Positions 26,695 through 35,846 of a DNA stretch of 60,953 nt are shown here, piece after piece; within the stretch, counting starts at the first letter, position 1; each line of letters begins with the position of its first letter. The DNA is from JAUZPB01 sp037140715. Lineage in GTDB: Bacteria > Bacteroidota > Ignavibacteria > Ignavibacteriales > SURF-24. A program made the translations under genes and the position numbers. Under the pieces are notes generated by a model, which saw nothing but the letters and a program-made list of their open reading frames with translations, searched no databases and was not told the origin of the DNA. The DNA is taken from positions 1-60,953 of the forward strand of contig JBAXDX010000002.1 of assembly GCA_037140715.1 (NCBI GenBank), read 5' to 3'.

Positions 26695-27107
26695 AATGGT
26701 TCGTTCAACTTGCCAGAAGCTTCGTTCATTTCAAATAATGCTTCGTTCAATTCGCCAGAAGCTTCGTTCAACTCGAATAATGGTTCGTTCATCTTGATAG
26801 AAGCTTCGCTCGACTCGATAGAAGCTTCGTTCATTTCAAATAATAGTTTGCTCGACTCGATAGAAGCTTCGTTCAACTCAAATAATGCTTCGTTCATTTC
26901 GATAGAAGCTTCGTTCAACTCGAATAATGCTTCGCTCGACTTGATAGAAGCTTCATTCAACTCGAATAATGCTTCGCTCGACTCGATAGAAGCTTCGTTC
27001 AACTCGAATAATGCTTCGCCCGACTTGATAGAAGCTTCGTTCATCTCGAATAATGGTTCGTTCGACTTGCCAGAAGCTTCGCTCAACTTGCCAGAAGCCT
27101 CATTTTT
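26695..27107. repeat. 21-bp minisatellite, 19 units plus a partial
   Basis: Nineteen contiguous 21-bp units (26695-27093) plus a degenerate twentieth. Two subtypes tend to alternate: gaagcttcgttcaactcgaat and aatgcttcgctcgactcgata. Because 21 is a multiple of three and the units lack stops, long frames stay open on both strands, encoding seven-residue repeats such as NEASIES/SEALFEL on minus and EASFNSN/NASLDSI on plus. Neither frame has an in-frame ATG with a ribosome site at a sensible place; both open only from TTG codons. I treat it as a non-coding or formerly coding tandem repeat rather than a gene. Confidence 0.9.
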
Positions 27108-27242
27108 GTCTGTTATTAAATAGGGAATGCTGTTTATTGCGAAAAATCAAACAATTAGTGGTATCAGCTCAATAATATATGACAATGCAAGCCATTAACT
27201 ACCTTCCTCTAATCTGTGAAATCCGTTTAATCCGTGATTAGG

Positions 27243-27328
27243 ATTATATGATAACGCAATCAGCATGAAATGAATCATAGTTAATTATCCAGTCATAAGA
27301 ATCATAGTTCTGATATTTTTACATAACA
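27243..27328 (+). repeat. Dispersed repeat family B, reference copy
   Basis: The most complete single copy: tatatgataacgcaatcagc, a gaaatgaatcatagttaat word, cataagaatcatagttctga, then tatttttacataacataag. It is preceded by ctgtgaaatccgtttaatcc (from about 27217), a word similar to the aatccgtg-type repeats frequent in Bacteroidota intergenic DNA. Confidence 0.75.
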
Positions 27329-27544
27329 TAAGATAGTTATTTGACTTTATCAATGAAAGTCTTTAGTTTTGACCAGTATTATCAGTCATAACAATGCTTC
27401 CTACTGAAAAAGTTCTTCCATTTGCTAAAGCGGTAAATGAATTTAAAATACGATTTTGAATAAAACAGGAAAATATCTGCTGAATGCAGAGTACGGCAGA
27501 ACTGCCTGACTGCCACATAATAATTATATCTGGATTTTTGACTT

Positions 27545-29377
27545 ATGATTAAAAAACTGCTCCTTCTGTTTTTAATGGTTCTGCCGGTTAACAGTCATGC
27601 CCGGGAACTTTCAAAACTGCGGATTTCCGGTAAAGCCGAACGAATGCCGGGCGAACTGATTGACAGGGATGTCAGGGATATCAACGGAGAAGTCTGCGCA
27701 GGGATTATTGTAATAACGGATTTAACCGGCTTCGCTTATGCCTCCGGCAACAATATCGTAAAAATTAATTCCACTACCCCGGGCAAAGACTTTATTTTCC
27801 TTTCCCCGGGCGAACGCTTCCTGGAAATATTCTGCACAGGATTTGAACCAATGAAAATTATACTTAACAAGTATGGTATCAGATTAAACAGCGGAGAAGT
27901 CTGGCAGATTAAGGTTACAGGAGATAAAAAGCCCGATGTTTTCCCAATTAATATTATTACCGAACCCAAAGGTGCAGAGGTATTTATTGACAGTATATCC
28001 AAAGGAACCGGAACTACGTTCGAAACAAGTACAGGCGAACATTTCCTGCGGATTGAACTGAAAGGATATAAAATATTAGAAACTAAAATTGCAGTATCAA
28101 TAAAAAATATTTTATTTAATTATAAACTATCCGCCATAGAACAGGAAATAGTTGAAATACGCTCCTCACCAAACGATGCTACTATTTATCTGGATGGAAT
28201 TTCAGAGGGAATAACAGATAACCAGATATTCCGTTTCCCCGGTAACTATAAATTGCGGCTGACTAAGTCCGGCTATTTCGATGTTGAAAAGGAAATTGAA
28301 GTAAAGGAAGATACTGTAAACAGATTCCTTTTTGCACTTGTTAAAAATACGTCAACTTTGAAACTCGATATAACTCCTTCTGGCGCAGAGGTGGAAATTA
28401 ATAATAAAAATTACGGGAACGCAGGGGAAATAGAACTTGCACCGGGCAGTCATCAGCTTGTAATAAGGAAACCCGGATACAGAGAAGTAAAAAAAATAAT
28501 AACAATAGAGCTGAATCAGCCCGTTACAGAAACAATTACGCTTGAACCTGTAACCGGCAGTCTGCAGGTGAAAGTAACTCCTATTGAAGCTGAAGTAAAT
28601 TTGCTGAAAAATGGTAAGGTAATTGAAAACTGGAAAGGAGCCGGAACTATCAGGGACCTGATTATCGGGAGTTACGAGCTTGAAGCACAACTGGACGGCT
28701 ATGAAAAATGCACTAAAAGAATAGAACTGACTGAGGGCACAACAACAATGAAAGAGATGATATTAAAGGAATCCGGGATAATGATCCCTCCGGACTCAGG
28801 CTGTGATTCACAAATCACCTACGCAAATAAAATATATAACATAGTTAAAACAGGCAGTCAGTGCTGGTTAAAGGAAAACCTTGACACAGGTATAATGATA
28901 GATGGTAAACAGGACGCAGTCAATAATGGGAAAATCGAAAAGTATTGTTATGACAATGACCCTGATAATTGCGCAAAGTATGGCGGTTTATATCAGTGGA
29001 ATGAAGCTATGGCTTACAGCACAATACCCGGAACAAAAGGTATATGCCCTGATGGCTGGCATATCCCGACTAAAGCAGAGTACCAAACGTTAAAAGCAAC
29101 AGTCGAAGATGACGGTAACGCATTAAAAGCAGACAGACAAGGAATTGAAAACGGAGCAGGTACAAATACAAGCGGCTTTTCTGCATTGCTTGCGGGCTAC
29201 CGCTACTACAATGGTTTCTTCAGCAGTTTAGCAGGCTACACAAGTTACTGGAGTTCCACAGATTATAACACCACAGATGCATACTACATGTACTTATACA
29301 ACAATGACAGTAGCACCAGTATGTACAATTATAACAAAAATTATGGCTTTAGCATCAGATGCCTCAAAGATAATTAA
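27545..29377 (+). CDS. Secreted PEGA-repeat / FISUMP-domain protein, copy 1
   Basis: A 610-residue exported protein. A signal peptide ends SHA around residue 19. Residues about 20-135 form an N-terminal domain shared with the next gene. Four PEGA-type beta repeats follow at about 136-200, 204-268, 275-340 and 345-405, with PKGAEVFIDSISKG and PNDATIYLDGISEG cores. The C-terminal 190 residues are a Fibrobacter succinogenes major paralogous domain (TIGR02145/PF09603 type): CWLKENLDTG, KYCYDNDPDNC, YGGLYQWNEAM, GICPDGWHIPT, and YWSSTDY near the end. PEGA repeats are surface/envelope beta modules; FISUMP has a C-type-lectin-like fold and may bind ligands. Carbohydrate or cell-surface binding is an inference. 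A 91-bp gap precedes its paralogue. Confidence 0.88.
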   Translation: MIKKLLLLFLMVLPVNSHARELSKLRISGKAERMPGELIDRDVRDINGEVCAGIIVITDLTGFAYASGNNIVKINSTTPGKDFIFLSPGERFLEIFCTGFEPMKIILNKYGIRLNSGEVWQIKVTGDKKPDVFPINIITEPKGAEVFIDSISKGTGTTFETSTGEHFLRIELKGYKILETKIAVSIKNILFNYKLSAIEQEIVEIRSSPNDATIYLDGISEGITDNQIFRFPGNYKLRLTKSGYFDVEKEIEVKEDTVNRFLFALVKNTSTLKLDITPSGAEVEINNKNYGNAGEIELAPGSHQLVIRKPGYREVKKIITIELNQPVTETITLEPVTGSLQVKVTPIEAEVNLLKNGKVIENWKGAGTIRDLIIGSYELEAQLDGYEKCTKRIELTEGTTTMKEMILKESGIMIPPDSGCDSQITYANKIYNIVKTGSQCWLKENLDTGIMIDGKQDAVNNGKIEKYCYDNDPDNCAKYGGLYQWNEAMAYSTIPGTKGICPDGWHIPTKAEYQTLKATVEDDGNALKADRQGIENGAGTNTSGFSALLAGYRYYNGFFSSLAGYTSYWSSTDYNTTDAYYMYLYNNDSSTSMYNYNKNYGFSIRCLKDN

Positions 29378-29468
29378 GCTGTTTAATTTTTAAGTTGACT
29401 GACACGGGCTTCAACCCCGCAAAAATGAAATAATAACATTTATCCAATTTAATCCATATTTTTAATTT

Positions 29469-31310
29469 ATGACAAAGAAACTAATCCTTCTGTTCTTAAT
29501 AGTTATGCTGGCGGACAACTGTCATGCCCAGGAACTTTCAAAACTGCGGATTTCCGGTAAAGCCGAACGAATGCCGGGCGAACTGATTGACAGGGATGTC
29601 AGGGATATCAACGGAGAAGTCTGCGCAGGGATTATTGTAATAACGGATTTAACCGGCTTCGCTTATGCCTCCGGCAACAATATCGTAAAAATTAATTCCA
29701 CTACCCCGGGCAAAGACTTTATTTTCCTTTCCCCGGGCGAACGCTTCCTGGAAATATTCTGCACAGGATTTGAACCAATGAAAATTATACTTAATGAGTA
29801 TGGTATCAGACTGCATAGTGGAGAAGTCTGGCAGATTAAGGTTACGGGAGATAAAAAGCCCGATGTTTTCCCAATTAATATTATTACCGAACCCAAAGGC
29901 GCAGAGGTATTTATTGACAGTATATCCAAAGGAACCGGGACTACATTCGAAACAAGCGCAGGCGAACATTTCCTGCGGTTTGAACTGAAAGGCTATAAGA
30001 CGTTAAAAACTAAAGTTACCATATCAACAAAGAATATTTTATTTAATTATAAACTATCCGCCATAGAACAGGAAATAGTTGAAATACGATCATCTCCAAA
30101 CGAAGCTTCTATTTATTTAGATGGAATTTCAGAAGGAACAACAGATAACCAGATATTCCGCTTCTCGGGTAAATATAAATTGCGACTGACTAAGTCCGGC
30201 TATTTTGATGTCGAAAAGGAAATCGAAGTAAAGGAAGAAGTCCCAAACAGATTCTTTTTCACACTTGTTAAAAATATGTCAACTTTGAAGCTGAATATAA
30301 TTCCTTCTGACGCAGAGGTGGAAATTAATAATAAAAATTACGGAGAAGCAAGGGAAATAGAACTTGCCCCAGGCAGTCATCAGCTTGTAATAAAGAAAAC
30401 CGGATACAGAGAATCAAGAGAAACAATAACACTCGCGCTAAATCAGCCTGCAACAAAAACAATTACGCTTGAACCTTTAACCGGCAGTTTACAGGTAAAA
30501 GTAACGCCAATTGAAGCTGAAGTAAATCTGTTGAAAAACGGACAGATAATTGAAAACTGGAAGGGTGCTAAAAATATCAGAAACCTGATTATCGGAAGTT
30601 ATGAGCTTGAAATAAGGCTGGATGGCTATGAAAAAAATACTAAAAATATAGAAATAAGAGAGGGCAGAACTACGGCTGAAGAGATAATATTAAAAAAAAC
30701 AGAGAAAATAATTCCCTTAACTTCAAACATTCCGGAATCATGCCCTCCAGTCATAAATTATGCGGGTAAAATATATAATATAGCTCAGATAGGCAGTCAG
30801 TTTTGGCTAAAAGAAAACCTTGATGTTGGAACAATGACAGATGTAAAACAAAATCAGAGCAACGATGGAAGAATAGAGAAGTATTGTTATAATAATGACC
30901 CGGGTAATTGCACAAAATATGGCGGTTTATATCAGTGGAATGAAGCTATGGCTTACAGCGCCGTGCCCAGAACGAAGGGTATCTGTCCGGCTGGCTGGCA
31001 TATACCAACCCAGTCAGAATTAAAAATATTGAAAACGTCAGTAAATGGCAGCGCATTAAAAGCAAAGGGACAAGGAACAGGCAGCGCGGCAGGCACAAAC
31101 ACAAGCGGTTTTTCTGCGTTGCTTGCCGGCTGCCGTTATAACTATGGGTACTTTTACTTTTTAGCCGACCAGACTTACTTCTGGAGTTCCACAGATTACT
31201 TTGACACTAATGCGTACTCCATGAACCTGATAGGAGATGACAAAAAAATCTATCTGAACGACTATGACAAGAGTTATGGCTTCAGTATCAGGTGCCTCAG
31301 GGATAATTAG
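29469..31310 (+). CDS. Secreted PEGA-repeat / FISUMP-domain protein, copy 2
   Basis: A 613-residue tandem paralogue of the preceding gene with the same order: signal peptide (cleavage near CHAQ), N-terminal domain, four PEGA-like repeats, FISUMP domain from about residue 425. Bases 29531-29794 are identical to 27604-27867 in copy 1 (264 bp), while the remainder differs at many codons and the last 60 residues differ most (YFYFLADQTYFWSSTDYFDTNAY against copy 1). The pattern points to duplication with later gene conversion in the 5' part and divergent ligand-facing ends. FISUMP landmarks FWLKENLDVG, KYGGLYQWNEAM, GICPAGWHIPT and FWSSTDY are intact. The gene ends 28 bp before a convergent glycosyltransferase. 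Confidence 0.88.
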   Translation: MTKKLILLFLIVMLADNCHAQELSKLRISGKAERMPGELIDRDVRDINGEVCAGIIVITDLTGFAYASGNNIVKINSTTPGKDFIFLSPGERFLEIFCTGFEPMKIILNEYGIRLHSGEVWQIKVTGDKKPDVFPINIITEPKGAEVFIDSISKGTGTTFETSAGEHFLRFELKGYKTLKTKVTISTKNILFNYKLSAIEQEIVEIRSSPNEASIYLDGISEGTTDNQIFRFSGKYKLRLTKSGYFDVEKEIEVKEEVPNRFFFTLVKNMSTLKLNIIPSDAEVEINNKNYGEAREIELAPGSHQLVIKKTGYRESRETITLALNQPATKTITLEPLTGSLQVKVTPIEAEVNLLKNGQIIENWKGAKNIRNLIIGSYELEIRLDGYEKNTKNIEIREGRTTAEEIILKKTEKIIPLTSNIPESCPPVINYAGKIYNIAQIGSQFWLKENLDVGTMTDVKQNQSNDGRIEKYCYNNDPGNCTKYGGLYQWNEAMAYSAVPRTKGICPAGWHIPTQSELKILKTSVNGSALKAKGQGTGSAAGTNTSGFSALLAGCRYNYGYFYFLADQTYFWSSTDYFDTNAYSMNLIGDDKKIYLNDYDKSYGFSIRCLRDN

Positions 31311-31338
31311 ACTGCCGGTCAGCGCTGATTAGTTCTTT

Positions 31339-32607
31339 TTACTTTTTAATTGAAGAGTCAAGTATCGCAGCGAAAGCTTCGGAAATATTGCGTCTGTCGT
31401 ATTTCTTTATTACTTCCAAATTAGTCTTAAACGACTTTGCATTCCCAAAAAACCCGGAAGCCGAATCGTTATAATTAAAACACCTCCCTGCATTGGCATC
31501 CGTAAGTATCTCTCTGACCTCATCATTGTCATCACCGAAAGCAATGACAGGGCGGCCTGTTCTCAGATATTCGAAGAGCTTGCCCGGCACGTGGCGCTTT
31601 TCCGATGCGCATACAAGCAAATACGTTGCCCGGCTCATCTCCATCGCAGCTTCATCATAAGGAAGAAAGCCCAGATACTGAGTCCTGTCTTCCAGTCCCA
31701 GCTCTTTTAATGTCTGTTTTATTTGAGGTCCCACAGTCCCGATGAATTTTATTCGCAGATTTCGTCCCGAATCAATCTCGCTTTTAACTGTGCGCCAAAA
31801 ATTTGGCTGGTTCTGATAGTCAAATATATTGCCCGCGTGAAGGATCGTTTCCTCATCCGAATCAACAGACTCCGGTCTAAGACAGGAGAAACTTTCCTCA
31901 TTATAACCCCAGTAAAGCACGCTCGACTTCTCCTTCAGCCACGGATATTTTTTGATAAAATCTTCTTCGGTATTTCTTGTTACGAAAATAACACGGGAGG
32001 CTTCCCGCATAATGCTTCTTTCGAAATAGTTGTCAAGCATAAGCACAAGAAAATTCCTTTTGAAGTCCTTGTAATATACAATATCCACCCACGGATCAAT
32101 CAGCACCGGTATGTGCGGTATTTGAAATAACCGGCTTAAGCTCCTGCCAATAAGGTGTGTGCTGTGAGGCGGACCAATCGTAACAATTACTTGAGCATTA
32201 ATTTGCTTTAAGAACCGCCTGCCTTTAATAACACCCTGCCGGTACCAGCCGACTCTTGCGTCAGGCACGAAGAGATTCATCCTTATCCAGATTGATATGC
32301 GATGCTTCAGACTTTTGTTCATCTTTGATATTGTCTCTGAAGCCGTCAATGGTTCGGAGGAAGCCTTTCCGAGAAATTTCCGGTAAAAAGTAAACGGGTC
32401 AAAATACCCAGTCTTCAGGACTTCAAGCTTCGGATCAATTTCTTTTAACAGGCTCTCATCAACAGCCGAAAAGGTATCCTCACTTACGGTCATAACGGCG
32501 GGTTGCCAGCTAAACTCCGGCAGGTGTTTAATAATCTTAAGTGGCCAATGAAGCGTAGCTTTCCCCGATGGAGGCCAGTAGAATGTAATAAATAATACGT
32601 TTTTCAT
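31339..32607 (-). CDS. Family 4-like glycosyltransferase
   Basis: A 422-residue GT-B glycosyltransferase opening with FITFYWPPSGKATLHWPLKI, the family pattern of retaining GT4/GT1-type enzymes. The C-terminal donor-binding half includes ILHAGNIFDYQNQPNF, a QYLGFLPYDEAAMEMSRA segment and LFEYLRTGRPVIAFG (about 345-360), where the family E-x7-E element normally lies. No signal peptide or membrane helix, so it acts on the cytoplasmic face. Sugar and acceptor are unknown. It resembles the product of the gene at 49659-50939 (same YFPP/YWPP opening and W(E/Q)P(T/A)V(I/M)T segment), suggesting paralogues acting on the same kind of surface glycan. It is convergent with the FISUMP pair. Confidence 0.85.
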   Translation of the reverse strand: MKNVLFITFYWPPSGKATLHWPLKIIKHLPEFSWQPAVMTVSEDTFSAVDESLLKEIDPKLEVLKTGYFDPFTFYRKFLGKASSEPLTASETISKMNKSLKHRISIWIRMNLFVPDARVGWYRQGVIKGRRFLKQINAQVIVTIGPPHSTHLIGRSLSRLFQIPHIPVLIDPWVDIVYYKDFKRNFLVLMLDNYFERSIMREASRVIFVTRNTEEDFIKKYPWLKEKSSVLYWGYNEESFSCLRPESVDSDEETILHAGNIFDYQNQPNFWRTVKSEIDSGRNLRIKFIGTVGPQIKQTLKELGLEDRTQYLGFLPYDEAAMEMSRATYLLVCASEKRHVPGKLFEYLRTGRPVIAFGDDNDEVREILTDANAGRCFNYNDSASGFFGNAKSFKTNLEVIKKYDRRNISEAFAAILDSSIKK

Positions 32608-32755
32608 TTTAACTGTCCATAAAAATAATGTGCAAATTTAACAAATTCCTTTTTAAGTAAGAATAAAAGTCCGCTGTATGTCTTTAATCTAACAATTATT
32701 GATTATTTTAGTGCAGATGATAAATCAAATTATAATTAGCGGAGAACAGGTACAA

Positions 32756-33919
32756 ATGGAACAGAATAAATCACACTTTTCGGCATCTACGGCATTCTTT
32801 ATTAATCTTATGGGCATAGTAGTAATTTTTATGTTGCTTAAAGAACTTTCCGAGATATTTGTTCCGCTCGTAATAGCATACTTCCTCTTTTTTGTCTTTA
32901 TGCCTTTGAACAACCTGCTTACAAAAAAGAAAATACCTCAGGCTGTGCAGATTGTAGTTGATCTGCTAATAATCATAATACTTTTTGGCGGAATATCATC
33001 TGTAATAATCGATTCATTCAGCCGTCTTGGACAGGAGTTGCCAGGTTATGAGACCAAGCTTAACGACATTGTTTCAAATACTGCGGCTTCCTTTGGCGTA
33101 AAGGACCCGCATTTCCTTAATTTCAGGATATCCAATGTTCTGACGGGACTTGATTACGGACTGCTTGCCGGCAATATATTCTCCTCTACATTTTCATTGA
33201 TCGGAACAATATTTTTCGTGCTTTTCTTCTTCATATTTGTTTTCACCGGACATACAAATATATACAAGGCTATTTGCAAACGATATCTTATAAGCCATAT
33301 TAACTCCACAGAACTAAATAAGACTCATAAAGAAAGAACAACCCTGACTGAAACTCCTGATAAAATGAAAACCGAAGAGATAATTACAGAAACAGAGGGT
33401 AATAACGAACTAAATAAGAAAAAAGAAATACTATTGCAGGATACGTTGCAGGAGATTACGAATCAGATACAGAAATATGTAACAGCTAAATTCGCTATCA
33501 GTCTCGCAGTAAGTATTTCAACCGGAATAGTCCTGTTGCTCTTTAAGGTTGATTTTGTAATTGTATGGTCAGTACTTACATTTTCGTTAAATTTTATTCC
33601 TAATATCGGATCTCTGATTGCCGTAGCGCTCCCTTTTCTGATAGCTCTTGTACAGTTTGGTTCCGCAGGATATGCTTTGATGATAGCTGCCATACTAATA
33701 ATCATTCATAACATATTCGGTAATATAATAGAACCTAAGATATTTGGACGCCGTCTGGGGTTAAATCCCCTTGTTATACTTCTTTCATTATTACTTTGGG
33801 GTTATATCTGGGGAATAGTCGGAGCACTTCTTTCCGTGCCGCTTACCGCTATTCTTAAAATTATAATATCCCGTTCCGATTCTCCCAATCTTCAGTTTAT
33901 CAGTGATTTGATGAGTTAA
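32756..33919 (+). CDS. AI-2E family (PerM/TqsA-like) membrane transporter
   Basis: A 387-residue multipass protein of the UPF0118/AI-2E exporter family. The N-terminal helices, a soluble middle part, and the C-terminal family block are visible: FSLNFIPNIGSLIA (about 275-290), NIIEPKIFGRRLGLNPLVI (about 325-343) and LLLWGYIWGIVGALLSVPL. A polar Thr/Glu/Lys-rich insertion of about 60 residues in the middle is unusual in length. I chose the ATG at 32756, with GGAGAACAGG upstream; a frame extension to a TTG at 32699 is less likely. Members include a Na+/H+ antiporter-like and a quorum-signal exporter, so the substrate cannot be assigned here. Confidence 0.88.
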   Translation: MEQNKSHFSASTAFFINLMGIVVIFMLLKELSEIFVPLVIAYFLFFVFMPLNNLLTKKKIPQAVQIVVDLLIIIILFGGISSVIIDSFSRLGQELPGYETKLNDIVSNTAASFGVKDPHFLNFRISNVLTGLDYGLLAGNIFSSTFSLIGTIFFVLFFFIFVFTGHTNIYKAICKRYLISHINSTELNKTHKERTTLTETPDKMKTEEIITETEGNNELNKKKEILLQDTLQEITNQIQKYVTAKFAISLAVSISTGIVLLLFKVDFVIVWSVLTFSLNFIPNIGSLIAVALPFLIALVQFGSAGYALMIAAILIIIHNIFGNIIEPKIFGRRLGLNPLVILLSLLLWGYIWGIVGALLSVPLTAILKIIISRSDSPNLQFISDLMS

Positions 33920-33988
33920 TCCATTTAATATTAAACTCCGCACCGGAAAGAAATAAAATAAGCCTGTCTTTTAGAAGCAATTGCAAAA

Positions 33989-35044
33989 TTATAGTTTGTC
34001 ATAGCTGAATATTTCTTTCCCTGTTACTTTCTGCCGCCAGTTGTACAGGTACTTTCCGCTTATCATCGTAATAACCATAAAAAAGACTCCCGCAATTACG
34101 TCAATCACGTAATGATATCTCAGGTAAACAGTTGCAAAGATTAACAGCGTACCGGCCGGAATTAGGAAATACTTCGATTTTACGTTAAATCTGAACGATA
34201 AATACATCACGATTAGTGTCATCTGAGTATGACCGCTCGGAAAAACATCTCTCTGAACTACTGCCTCCGGGTTGATTGTGCCATACGGAATAGATTCTCC
34301 GGTATTTATAGCTTCCCGTAAAAAATTAGTAATAAAAAGTCCCGGCAAATCGGTATTCATACCGGAAAAATCATGAAGCGCAAACCTTGGCCCGATTGCC
34401 GGCAAAAAGAAATAGCCGATATATGAAAGAAAGAACCCGTAAACCACAGCAAACAGACTAAAATCCAAAGCAGGTTTTCTATTCTGCATATAAAGATTAA
34501 TGCCCAGAATAACCGGAAGCACATAAAATGAAGTATAAGCAAACTGCAAAAGTTCAGTTAATAAAGGATTGGCTATTTTTTGAAGAACCACAGTTGCATC
34601 ACAGCCAAGCAGAAACCGGTCAGCTTTAATCAGCAGATAATCATAGTCATGCACCCTTATCGGCTTTATCATTAAATAAAGTTCTTTGAAGGTCAGAAGT
34701 ATAAGTGGCGCAAGATACCAGTAACGCAGGGAACTCCAGAATCTGCTTTTACCTGTCTCATCATTTTTTGCCATAAGCAGTACTAAAGAAATCACTCCCA
34801 TGTTAACAATAATCAAAATGAACCATTCATTTACTCTTGAATAAAAAATAACATTAAGCAATGTCAGGAAAAGATAGAACCCGATAACTATTATATCAGT
34901 AATGCTGAGCTTCAACAGGAACGCTTCACCGGCTTTTTTCGCATTGTGGAATGTAAACACCAGACTGCCTCTTCCAGAAATTTTGTCGTTTGTTATTTCA
35001 ATTTTGTCAATTTGCGATTGGCGTTTACGTCTGTTTTTTTGCAT
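33989..35044 (-). CDS. PAP2 / inositol-phosphorylceramide-synthase-like membrane protein
   Basis: A 351-residue membrane protein with about eight helices and a C-terminal PAP2-type catalytic half. FPSGHTQ (about 275-281) and RYHYVIDVIAG (about 315-325) correspond to the phosphatase motifs carrying the two catalytic histidines. The layout, with an N-terminal half of extra helices and the KADRFLLG segment, is that of the AUR1/IPC-synthase-like branch, which exchanges lipid head groups. The start at 35044 has AAGGTG eight bases upstream; the ATG at 35080 lacks one. The N-terminus is basic (QKNRRKRQSQ). Substrate (phosphatidate, undecaprenyl or inositol lipid) is undetermined. Confidence 0.8.
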   Translation of the reverse strand: MQKNRRKRQSQIDKIEITNDKISGRGSLVFTFHNAKKAGEAFLLKLSITDIIVIGFYLFLTLLNVIFYSRVNEWFILIIVNMGVISLVLLMAKNDETGKSRFWSSLRYWYLAPLILLTFKELYLMIKPIRVHDYDYLLIKADRFLLGCDATVVLQKIANPLLTELLQFAYTSFYVLPVILGINLYMQNRKPALDFSLFAVVYGFFLSYIGYFFLPAIGPRFALHDFSGMNTDLPGLFITNFLREAINTGESIPYGTINPEAVVQRDVFPSGHTQMTLIVMYLSFRFNVKSKYFLIPAGTLLIFATVYLRYHYVIDVIAGVFFMVITMISGKYLYNWRQKVTGKEIFSYDKL

Positions 35045-35231
35045 CTTTGTTTCACCTTTTGGGTTGTTTATTTTTATCATTTAATCTTACAAATGTAATA
35101 TTTTTATAGCGCTTTAAACACCTGAAAGTTTTTTTATTTTGGTTTATCGCTCAATTCACGTTCTAATATAGCAGACGCGATAACAAATTGAAAAGGCTGT
35201 TTTCGAAAACAAAGAAGTTAAGGGAGATAAA

Positions 35232-35813
35232 TTGAAAGAAATCATTTTTGCATCCGGCAATAAGGGAAAAATTGCAGAAGTAAAAGGTATTTTCAGCGGA
35301 ACGGATTATCAAATTATTTCATTATATGACCTCGGAGCTGTCCCTGATATAATTGAAGACGGGGATACATTCGAAGAAAATGCGAAGATTAAGGCTAAGT
35401 TCATATTTGATATTTATAAACGCCCGGTTATCGCAGATGATTCGGGACTGACGGTCGAACAATTACATGGCGCCCCCGGAGTTTATTCAGCCAGATATGC
35501 CGGAGAAAATTGCACTTACCTGGATAATAATTTAAAGCTTATTAATGCTCTTAAAGATTTACCTGACCCTCACAAAGCCAAATTCGTTTGCTGTGCGGTT
35601 TATCTCGATAATAAAAATTATTATCATCAGACAGGCGAACTGTCAGGCAGGATTATTTCAGAGTTAAAAGGCTCAAACGGTTTTGGTTATGACCCCGTAT
35701 TTATCGCAGACAGATTTGAACAGACACTTGCAGAAATGGACAGTAGTCAAAAAAATAAGATGAGTCACCGTGCATTAGCTTTTAACAAGCTTAAAGAAGT
35801 ACTTATAAAGTAG
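35232..35813 (+). CDS. rdgB: XTP/dITP pyrophosphatase (RdgB/HAM1)
   Basis: House-cleaning nucleotidase that hydrolyses deaminated purine triphosphates (dITP, XTP) to monophosphates, keeping them out of DNA. In 193 residues: FASGNKGKIAEVKGI at the start, IADDSGLTVEQL around 72-83 with catalytic acidic residues, APGVYSARYAG, and GSNGFGYDPVF around 145-155. Start codon is TTG at 35232 with AGGGAG placed eight bases before; no ATG is suitably placed. It lies alone between two PAP2-containing operons and converges with ubiE, 33 bp away. Confidence 0.95.
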   Translation: MKEIIFASGNKGKIAEVKGIFSGTDYQIISLYDLGAVPDIIEDGDTFEENAKIKAKFIFDIYKRPVIADDSGLTVEQLHGAPGVYSARYAGENCTYLDNNLKLINALKDLPDPHKAKFVCCAVYLDNKNYYHQTGELSGRIISELKGSNGFGYDPVFIADRFEQTLAEMDSSQKNKMSHRALAFNKLKEVLIK

Positions 35814-35846
35814 GATTGTTATAGGGCAAAGATAATTATCGGCGTT

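Noticed and set aside
26568..27086. Minus-strand repeat protein of about 172 residues
   Set aside because: Opens only from a TTG with no ribosome site, and consists almost wholly of the minisatellite. The plus strand is equally open, so frame openness is no evidence.
29180..31310. Diversity-generating retroelement target
   Set aside because: No reverse transcriptase, template repeat or accessory gene in the window; the differences between the copies include synonymous sites.
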